This document shows, one piece after another, positions 35,531-40,853 of a stretch of DNA of 40,853 nucleotides. The translations under genes were made by a program, and so were the position numbers. Source of the stretch: CAZRRV01 sp964602735 (GTDB lineage Bacteria > Bacillota > Clostridia > Oscillospirales > Acutalibacteraceae); NCBI GenBank assembly GCA_964602735.1, contig CAZRRV010000011.1:1-40853 (forward strand), in the 5' to 3' direction. Positions within the stretch are counted from its first letter, which is position 1. Every line of letters begins with the position of its first letter. Under the pieces are notes generated by a model. The model worked only from the letters and a program-made list of their open reading frames with translations. It was not told the DNA's origin and searched no databases.

Positions 35531-36415
35531 CTATTTGTAGAATACGATTTTCTTCTCGAAGAAGAACTGTATCCTGGTTACGATGAAAACGATAAGGAAC
35601 AGTATCACCGAATACACGCAGGCGGTCTCGATCAGCGAGGAGCTCCTCAGGAAAATCTCGTATGTTATGTTGACGGTCGTATACGCGGGGGAGCCGCCGG
35701 TTAAAAGTTTTATCTGGGTAAATGTGGTAAAAGAGGAAATGATCGTTACGAACAGAACATAGAATATCTGCGGGGAGGCAATCGGGATCATGATTCTCGT
35801 GGCCTTCACGAACCCGTTCGCGCCGTCGAGCGTCGCGGCCTCGATCAAATCGTCGGAAACATTGCGGAACCCCGCGAGCAGCAGAATGTAGCAGGAGGCT
35901 ATATGCGTCCATGTGGTGGCGATCGAAACGCACAGCAGCGCAAGGCCTTTGGTGTTGAGAAAAGATATATCGGTTCCGAGAACCGTGTTTATAATCCCGC
36001 CGGCGGATTCCGACGCGTACCAGATTTTCCATATCGCAGCCGCCGCGGCGTGGGAGATCGAAAGCGGCAGAGCGTAAAGCACTGTGACGAGCTTCTGCCC
36101 CCTCCCCTTCTTCGCTCCTATCAGCGCCAGGAACATGGAGCAGATCATCGTGAACACGAGGTTCATTCCCGCGAATTTGAAGGTTGTGCCCATAACGCCT
36201 TTGAAACGGTAGTCGGTAAGCACCGCCTTCCACTGCACCAGCCCCGCCCAGCCGAGCCAGTTGCCGATTTCGTCGGTAACCGAGAAGGAGTTTATAACCG
36301 TCCGCGCGAACGGGTAGAACGAAAACGCGCACAGCAGAATAAACGGCGGCAAAAGAAGAAGATACGGCGTCATCAGGAATTTTCTCTTCTTTTTAGCCGG
36401 GGAAGCGGAAGACAT
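35531..36415 (-). CDS. Sugar ABC transporter permease, MalF type
   Basis: A 294-residue permease with six membrane helices. The docking loop DDLIEAATLDGANGFVKATR is the canonical EAAxLDGA motif. Together with the MalG-type permease it forms the transmembrane channel for the solute bound by the lipoprotein encoded at 33146-34615. The ATG at 36415 has GGAGGT eight bases upstream. It is the first gene of block 2, about 125 bases downstream of the start site expected from the G-tract promoter. The leader contains a small hairpin at 36471-36485. Confidence 0.94.
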   Translation of the reverse strand: MSSASPAKKKRKFLMTPYLLLLPPFILLCAFSFYPFARTVINSFSVTDEIGNWLGWAGLVQWKAVLTDYRFKGVMGTTFKFAGMNLVFTMICSMFLALIGAKKGRGQKLVTVLYALPLSISHAAAAAIWKIWYASESAGGIINTVLGTDISFLNTKGLALLCVSIATTWTHIASCYILLLAGFRNVSDDLIEAATLDGANGFVKATRIMIPIASPQIFYVLFVTIISSFTTFTQIKLLTGGSPAYTTVNITYEIFLRSSSLIETACVYSVILFLIVFIVTRIQFFFEKKIVFYK

Positions 36416-36546
36416 CTCTCATTACCTCCGTTTTACTTTTCCGCCCCGCCCCGCGTTTGTTCACATTTCGCGCCGTTTCGCGGCGGCGACGTATAACTGT
36501 TACAACACGGAGGGCGAAAACGCGGGCGGAAACATCATTTTTAACA

Positions 36547-36580
36547 ATTATAGCCCCCCCCCCCCCCCCCTGAATGTCAA
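36547..36580 (-). promoter_or_regulatory. Putative phase-variable promoter with 17-G spacer tract
   Basis: On the minus strand: TTGACA (36575-36580), TTCA, 17 consecutive G, C, then TATAAT (36547-36552). Both hexamers match consensus perfectly, but the spacer is 22 bp rather than the optimal 17. Twelve G would give 17 bp. The tract sits wholly inside the spacer, where slipped-strand length changes directly alter promoter strength, as known for porA, fetA and opc in Neisseria. The promoter faces the ABC permease gene at 36415. As assembled, it should be weak or off. Homopolymer length in an assembly is uncertain and may represent a mixed population. Confidence 0.8.
36554..36570. repeat. Homopolymer tract of 17 C (G on the minus strand)
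   Basis: An uninterrupted 17-base homopolymer, longer than any other run I saw in the window. It lies exactly between two consensus promoter hexamers. Such tracts are hypermutable by slippage, and the G strand can also form a quadruplex. Confidence 0.9.
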
Positions 36581-36824
36581 CACTTTATACAAAAATTTTT
36601 CAAAAATCCCCGAAAAAAATTTTTCCGGCCTTTCCCCGCGCCCGCAACAGCGGGGTTCGCGGCGGCGGATTTTCACGCGGGAACGCGCAAAAGCGGAAAA
36701 TACCGTTTACACGCGCGTTTTCCGCGAAACGGCAGAAGTCGCGCAAAGAGCACCGCTTTCGCGTACTTCGGGTTTTTCGTATTTATAACGGCTTAAACGG
36801 AACCGGCATAATATCCGGCGCCCC

Positions 36825-36971
36825 GTCAACGCCGCGGGAAACCCCGGATTCTCGCGCGGCCGCGGTAAAACGGAATGCGAGGGGAATACTTCCCGTATTT
36901 CCGGGCGCTTTTGTAAAATACAACGGAACAATGCCGGCGGGCGCCGCGCACAGCCGTCCGGCGGTGTTGCC
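36825..36971 (+). repeat. MITE-like dispersed repeat, copy 3
   Basis: The left end is GTCAACGCCGCGGGAAACCC; the right end, on the opposite strand, is GGGCAACACCGCCGG. It contains the hairpin GGAATAC-TTCCC-GTATT (36883-36899) and the shared CGCTTTTGTAAAATACAACG block (36906-36925), as do copies 2 and 4. It is shorter than copies 1 and 2. Confidence 0.7.
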
Positions 36972-37031
36972 CTGTGTTTTTTCCCGGGCGTCGGCTTTCC
37001 CCCGTTCGCGGGCGACGGCCGCAAGAAAATC

Positions 37032-37060
37032 TTGCAATCCGCCGCGCGGGGTTGTAAAAT
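37032..37060 (+). promoter_or_regulatory. Candidate promoter for tcdA-lepA-tsaE-tsaB
   Basis: TTGCAA (37032-37037), a 17-bp spacer and TAAAAT (37055-37060), lying between repeat copies 3 and 4. The start site would be about 185 bases before tcdA, and repeat copy 4 would become the leader. The match is weaker than the other promoters and could be chance. Confidence 0.4.
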
Positions 37061-37068
37061 AATATCCG

Positions 37069-37225
37069 GGCAATACGCATAAAACCCGGCGGCGGGCGCG
37101 GCGACGGATTTGCCGTTAAGAGAAAGAAAAACGCGGGGAATACTTTCCCGTATCTCCGGGCGCTTTTGTAAAATACAACGTGAAATATGCCGGCGTATGA
37201 CGCGAAAAGCCGGCAGTCGGGCAGT
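37069..37225 (+). repeat. MITE-like dispersed repeat, copy 4 (right end unclear)
   Basis: It starts GGCAATACGCATAAAACCCG. Positions 37077-37140 align with the left arm of copy 2, sharing GCGGCGACGGATTTGCCGT and the CGCGGGGAA block. The AATAC/GTAT hairpin (37139-37153) and CGCTTTTGTAAAATACAACG (37161-37180) follow. The right terminus has decayed near the tcdA ribosome site. Confidence 0.65.
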
Positions 37226-37251
37226 TGCAATTACGGAAAGGGGGCGGCGGC

Positions 37252-37947
37252 TTGAACGGTGAAGGCGGCGGGCGCACCCGTCTGCTTCTGGGAGACGGCG
37301 CCGTGGACCGGCTCGCCCGCGCGAGGGTCGCGGTGTTCGGTCTCGGGGGCGTGGGCGGCGCGGCGGCGGAGGCGCTCGTGCGCACCGGGGTCGGCGCTCT
37401 CGACATAATCGACCCGGACAGGATTGAGCCGTCGAACCTCAACCGGCAGCTGCTCGCGACGGGGACAACGGAAGGCATGTATAAAACCGACGCGGCGGCG
37501 GCACGCTACCGCGAAATAGCGCCGGATGTGAAAATAACGGCGCACAGGGTGTTTTTCGCGCCCGGGGTGTCGGAGGAGTTCGACTTCGCGCGGTACGATT
37601 ACATTTTAGACGCCGTCGACACCGTGGCCGCGAAAACGGAGCTCGCGGTGAGGGCGGAAAGGGCGGGCGTCCCGCTGATAAGCTGCATGGGCACCGGGAG
37701 GAGAATCGATCCGTCGGCGCTCGCGGTCGGCGATATTTACGAAACATCCGGCTGCCCGCTCGCCCGGGTTATGCGCCGCGAGCTGAGGCGGCGGGGAATT
37801 ACCCGGCTGAAAACGGTGTACTCGAAAGAGCCGCCGGGAAAAGCGACCGGCCCCGGCGGGAGAACGGTTCCGAGCTGTATTTTCGTGCCCGCCGCCGCGG
37901 GTATGCTTATGGCGGCGGAGGTTGTGAAAGACCTTTGCGGGTTGTGA
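37252..37947 (+). CDS. tcdA: tRNA threonylcarbamoyladenosine dehydratase (TcdA/CsdL, ThiF-E1 family)
   Basis: A 231-residue E1-like ATP-dependent enzyme that cyclises t6A37 of tRNA to ct6A. The nucleotide-binding GLGGVGG is at 30-36; DPDRIEPSNLNRQ and LDAVDTVAAKTELA are family signatures. SCMGTGRRIDPSALAVGDIYETSGCPLAR distinguishes TcdA from MoeB and ThiF. The frame opens nine codons earlier at another TTG (37225), but the TTG at 37252 has a GGAAAGGGGG ribosome site at the right distance and yields the usual N-terminus NGE...RTRLLLG. Genes for t6A synthesis (tsaE, tsaB) lie two genes downstream, so substrate and product steps are linked. Confidence 0.9.
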   Translation: MNGEGGGRTRLLLGDGAVDRLARARVAVFGLGGVGGAAAEALVRTGVGALDIIDPDRIEPSNLNRQLLATGTTEGMYKTDAAAARYREIAPDVKITAHRVFFAPGVSEEFDFARYDYILDAVDTVAAKTELAVRAERAGVPLISCMGTGRRIDPSALAVGDIYETSGCPLARVMRRELRRRGITRLKTVYSKEPPGKATGPGGRTVPSCIFVPAAAGMLMAAEVVKDLCGL

Positions 37948-37972
37948 TTTTCGCGAAAGGAGGGGCGGAGAT

Positions 37973-39778
37973 TTGCCCACGGATAAGAAAAACATACGCA
38001 ATTTCTGCATAATAGCGCATATCGATCACGGCAAGTCGACCCTCGCCGACCGGCTGCTGGAACATACGAAAGCGGTTGAAAAGCGCGATATGGAGGAACA
38101 GCTTCTCGACAGCATGGATCTCGAACGCGAGAGGGGAATAACCATCAAGGCCCACGCCGTTACCCTGAACTACGAGGCGGGGGACGGCGAAACATACGAA
38201 CTGAACCTTATCGATACTCCCGGCCACGTCGATTTCAACTACGAGGTTTCGCGGTCGCTCGCGGCGTGCGAGGGAGCGGTGCTGGTGGTCGACGCGTCGC
38301 AGGGGATCGAGGCGCAGACACTGGCGAACACCTATCTCGCCGCCGATCACAACCTCGAAATACTGCCGGTGATAAACAAAATCGATCTGCCGGGCGCCGA
38401 GCCGGAGCGGGTGCGGCGGGAGATCGAGGATATAATAGGAATCGACGCCTCTTACGCGCCGCTGATTTCCGCGAAAAACGACGTGAATATCGACGAGGTT
38501 CTCGAAAAAATCGTAAAATACATTCCCTCCCCGAAAGGCGACGACTCCGCGCCGCTACAGGCGCTGATATTCGATTCGTACTACGACGCGTACAAGGGGG
38601 TTATAGTGTATTTCAGGGTGGTGAACGGCAGCGTCAAGCCGGGGCAGACGGTAAAGATGATGTCGACGGGGGCGGAGTTCACCGTTACGGAGGTCGGCCG
38701 CAGGGGAGCCGTTTCGGCGGTGCCGTGCGACGAACTGCGCGCGGGCGAGGTGGGTTATCTCGCCGCCTCGATAAAAACGGTATCCGATGCCCGCGTGGGC
38801 GACACGGTAACACTCGCGGACCGCCCGGCAGTATCCCCGCTCGAAGGATACCGAAAGGTAAACCCGGTGGTATTCTGCGGCGTTTACCCCGCCGACGGCG
38901 CGCGCTACGCCGATCTGCGCGACGCTCTCGAAAAACTGCGGCTCAACGACGCGTCGCTGGTGTTCGAACCCGAAACATCCGGCGCGCTGGGATTCGGGTT
39001 CCGCTGCGGGTTCCTCGGCCTGCTGCACATGGAAATAATAGAGGAGCGGCTCGAAAGAGAGTATAATCTCGACATTGTGACGACGGCTCCGGGCGTTATT
39101 TACGAGTTCCGCCTTACCGACGGCTCGACCGTCGCGGTCGACAACCCCGCGAACTACCCCGATCCGTCAACAATCGCAGAGGCGTTTGAACCAGTGGCGG
39201 ATGTGCATATTTACGCCCCCGATTCCTATGTTGGCGCGGTTATGGAGCTGTGCCAGGAGCGGCGGGGGGAGTATATCGATATGCGCTATCCGGGCGACAG
39301 GGTGGATATTCACTACGTTATGCCGCTCGCCGAAATAGTGTACGACTTTTTCGATGCGCTTAAATCGCGCACCCGCGGATACGCCAGTTTCGATTACGAA
39401 CCCCGCGGCCGCAAGCCGTCGCGGCTCGTGAAGCTCGACGTTCTGCTCGCGGGCGAACCCGTCGACGCGCTTTCGTTCATAGTGTATGCCGACGACGCGT
39501 ACGCCAGGGCGAGGCGGATAGCGGAAAAGCTCAAGCGGTACATACCGAGGCAGCTGTTCGAGGTGCCGATCCAGGTGGCGGCGGGCGGCAAGATCATCGC
39601 CCGCGAAACGGTGAAGGCGCTGAGGAAAGACGTTCTCGCAAAATGCTACGGCGGAGACATAACGCGTAAGAAAAAGCTGCTCGAAAAGCAGAAGGAGGGC
39701 AAAAAGCGCATGCGCAAACTCGGCTCGGTGGAAGTGCCGCAGGAGGCGTTCACGGCGCTGATGAAGCTTGATGAATAG
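37973..39778 (+). CDS. lepA: Elongation factor 4 (LepA)
   Basis: A 601-residue translational GTPase that binds ribosomes and is linked to back-translocation or ribosome biogenesis. G1 is AHIDHGKST at 15-23, G3 DTPGH at about 80, and G4 NKID at about 133. EF-G-like domains II, III and V follow, then the LepA-specific C-terminal domain ending in KKRMRKLGSVEVPQEAFTALMKLDE. The start is TTG at 37973 with AAAGGAGGGG eight bases upstream, and the resulting N-terminus matches the family. tsaE begins inside its last codons. Confidence 0.97.
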   Translation: MPTDKKNIRNFCIIAHIDHGKSTLADRLLEHTKAVEKRDMEEQLLDSMDLERERGITIKAHAVTLNYEAGDGETYELNLIDTPGHVDFNYEVSRSLAACEGAVLVVDASQGIEAQTLANTYLAADHNLEILPVINKIDLPGAEPERVRREIEDIIGIDASYAPLISAKNDVNIDEVLEKIVKYIPSPKGDDSAPLQALIFDSYYDAYKGVIVYFRVVNGSVKPGQTVKMMSTGAEFTVTEVGRRGAVSAVPCDELRAGEVGYLAASIKTVSDARVGDTVTLADRPAVSPLEGYRKVNPVVFCGVYPADGARYADLRDALEKLRLNDASLVFEPETSGALGFGFRCGFLGLLHMEIIEERLEREYNLDIVTTAPGVIYEFRLTDGSTVAVDNPANYPDPSTIAEAFEPVADVHIYAPDSYVGAVMELCQERRGEYIDMRYPGDRVDIHYVMPLAEIVYDFFDALKSRTRGYASFDYEPRGRKPSRLVKLDVLLAGEPVDALSFIVYADDAYARARRIAEKLKRYIPRQLFEVPIQVAAGGKIIARETVKALRKDVLAKCYGGDITRKKKLLEKQKEGKKRMRKLGSVEVPQEAFTALMKLDE

Positions 39779-40214
39779 CGAAGCGGAGAAAACGGTCGTC
39801 TCGAACTCGCCCGACGAAACCGAAAAAATCGCGTCAAATTTCGCGCGGGTGCTGCAAGCAGGCGACACGGTGGCGTTCTTCGGGGATATGGGCGCGGGAA
39901 AGACGCGGTTCGCCGCCGGGATATGCCGCGGGCTGGGGTACAGAGGAGTCGTAAACAGCCCCACATACGCCGTAATGAATGTTTACGAAGGCGGCAGGCT
40001 CACGGTCTACCATTTCGATATGTACCGCGTAACCGGGTGGGACGATCTCGAAAACGCCGGATTTTTCGACTGCCTCTCCGCCGGCGGAGTAACCCTTACG
40101 GAGTGGAGCGAGAATATCGAAAACGTTCTTCCGGCCGGCGCTTTCCGCATAACCGTAACGCGAACGGGGGATTCCTCGCGGGAAATAACATTCGGGCGGG
40201 TGAGCGGAGAATGA
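39771..40214 (+). CDS. tsaE: tRNA t6A biosynthesis ATPase TsaE
   Basis: A 147-residue P-loop ATPase needed with TsaB and TsaD to transfer threonylcarbamoyl to A37 of ANN-decoding tRNAs. Walker A is GDMGAGKT at 38-45, and NSPTYAVMNVY and HFDMYRV are family motifs. A TTG precedes the ATG by one codon; I use the ATG. The start overlaps the lepA end by eight bases, and the stop overlaps the tsaB start as ATGA, so all three are translationally coupled. Confidence 0.94.
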   Translation: MNSEAEKTVVSNSPDETEKIASNFARVLQAGDTVAFFGDMGAGKTRFAAGICRGLGYRGVVNSPTYAVMNVYEGGRLTVYHFDMYRVTGWDDLENAGFFDCLSAGGVTLTEWSENIENVLPAGAFRITVTRTGDSSREITFGRVSGE

Positions 40215-40853
40215 AAATACTCGGAATAGAATGCTCGGCGGGGGCGGCGTCCTGCGCCGTGTGCGACGGGGACCGTCTGCTCGGCCAGTTCTTCATAGAC
40301 GTAAGGCGGACCCACTCCGAAACGCTGATGCCGATGACGGAGGCGCTGCTCGATTCGGTAAATGTACCGCTCGGCGAAATCGGGGGATTCGCCGTGTCGG
40401 CCGGCCCCGGTTCGTTTACGGGTGTGAGGATAGGCGTAGCCGCGGTAAAGGGAATGGCGCAGCCGTCGAAAACGGGGTGCGCCGGCGTTTCGTCTCTCGA
40501 GGCGGCGGCCAGAATCCACCGCGAAAAAGCCGTGATCTGCGCGGTATCCGACGCGAGATGCGGGCAGGTTTACAACGCGCTGTTTGAAACCGGGGGGCCG
40601 GTTTTCCGCCGTCTCTGCCCCGATCGCGCGCTTTCCCTCGACGAACTGGGCGCCGATCTGGAGCGGCTGCACGCCGAAAACCCGGCCGCCGAAATCATAC
40701 TTACGGGCGACGGGCTGGAAATCGCGGCGGCGGCGCTGGCGCTGCCGTGGCTCACCCCCGCGAAGCCGCCGCTGGATCGCCAGACGGCCTACGGGGTCAT
40801 CCTCGCGGCGCGCGAAACGCTCGAATCGGGGGGAGTGCCGCCGGGGGAACTGG
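40211..40853 (+). CDS. tsaB: tRNA t6A biosynthesis protein TsaB (cut by window end)
   Basis: The first 214 residues are visible; the gene runs off the window. It belongs to the ASKHA-fold TsaB/YeaZ family, the partner that stabilises TsaD in the t6A complex. The opening KILGIECSAGAASCAV and AVSAGPGSFTGVRIGVAAVKGMA (about residues 63-85) are diagnostic. The ATG at 40211 shares bases with the tsaE stop. Family length is about 220-240 residues, so only the tail is missing. rimI and tsaD commonly follow, but they lie outside the window. Confidence 0.93.
   Translation, partial: MKILGIECSAGAASCAVCDGDRLLGQFFIDVRRTHSETLMPMTEALLDSVNVPLGEIGGFAVSAGPGSFTGVRIGVAAVKGMAQPSKTGCAGVSSLEAAARIHREKAVICAVSDARCGQVYNALFETGGPVFRRLCPDRALSLDELGADLERLHAENPAAEIILTGDGLEIAAAALALPWLTPAKPPLDRQTAYGVILAARETLESGGVPPGEL

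Larger units (their letters stand above)
36416..37251. other. Divergent intergenic region: G-tract promoter, two repeats, candidate tcdA promoter
   Basis: This separates block 2 (leftward) from block 3 (rightward). From left to right it holds the ABC-importer leader, the G-tract promoter (36547-36580), an AT-rich patch (36581-36630), repeat copy 3 (36825-36971), a candidate tcdA promoter (37032-37060) and repeat copy 4 (37069-37225). ORFs of up to about 160 codons cross it in several frames, but they are translated repeat and not credible genes. Confidence 0.75.

Noticed and set aside
19577..36415. Recent horizontally acquired island
   Set aside because: Base composition and codon style look the same as the flanking blocks; no integrase, tRNA site or attachment repeats were found. 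Only the dispersed repeats flank it, which is weak evidence.
36574..37062. Small hypothetical genes in the 36.6-37.2 kb spacer and similar ORFs at 25-370 and 19269-20221
   Set aside because: The ORFs in different copies are translations of the same dispersed repeat in several frames, with no ribosome sites. Some look alike only because the DNA is repeated.

Overview
The window looks like a GC-rich, Gram-positive (monoderm) Clostridia genome, most plausibly an Oscillospirales-type gut bacterium assembled from metagenome or draft data. The evidence is the gene content and order (sepF, divIVA, ileS, lspA, rluD; miaB, a YmcA/YlbF protein, mutS, mutL, miaA; a split transketolase; DUF815), Ser-rich linkers after lipoboxes, membrane-anchored surface proteins with no outer-membrane genes, frequent TTG/GTG starts, and one 100-N scaffold gap at 25799-25898. 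The taxon is inferred from gene content only.

Block 1 (553-19037, all minus strand) is a housekeeping cluster read from 19037 down to 553 behind a good sigma-A-type promoter (19067-19095): DUF815 ATPase, miaB, YmcA/YlbF-family protein, mutS, mutL, miaA, HlyD-like protein, yggS, sepF, divIVA, ileS, lspA, rluD, HAD phosphatase, and both transketolase halves. Spacing is tight, with several stop/start overlaps. It joins tRNA-anticodon modification, mismatch repair, division-site proteins, isoleucyl-tRNA charging, lipoprotein processing and pentose-phosphate metabolism.

Block 2 (19577-36415, all minus) is a surface and envelope block. It encodes two sugar-type ABC permeases and a lipoprotein binding protein, a ComEC-like metallo-beta-lactamase lipoprotein, a giant (over 2,300 residues) membrane-anchored beta-helix protein built from Chlamydia-Pmp-like GGA(I/V) and FxxN repeats, a cell-wall-binding-repeat protein with a transglutaminase-like domain, an MBOAT O-acyltransferase with its DHHW/AlgX-like partner, and a small lipoprotein. 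Its upstream promoter is the most striking thing here: consensus TTGACA and TATAAT hexamers separated by 22 bp, 17 of which are an uninterrupted G tract. Losing about five G would restore the optimal 17-bp spacer. This is the architecture of a slipped-strand, phase-variable promoter. A second, ordinary promoter (TTTACA, 17 bp, TATAAT) precedes the cell-wall-binding gene, so the last four genes may escape the switch.

Block 3 (37252-end, plus strand) is tcdA, lepA, tsaE, tsaB (cut by the window edge). It combines t6A synthesis, its cyclisation to ct6A, and elongation factor 4.

The three gene-free stretches longer than 300 bases (1-552, 19038-19576, 36416-37251) all carry copies of one short dispersed repeat family. 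Copies have degenerate terminal inverted repeats (about GGCAACACCGC) and an internal AATAC/GTATT hairpin, which is MITE-like. In this window it sits at every boundary between transcription blocks and nowhere inside them. No rRNA, tRNA, CRISPR array, transposase gene or prophage was seen.
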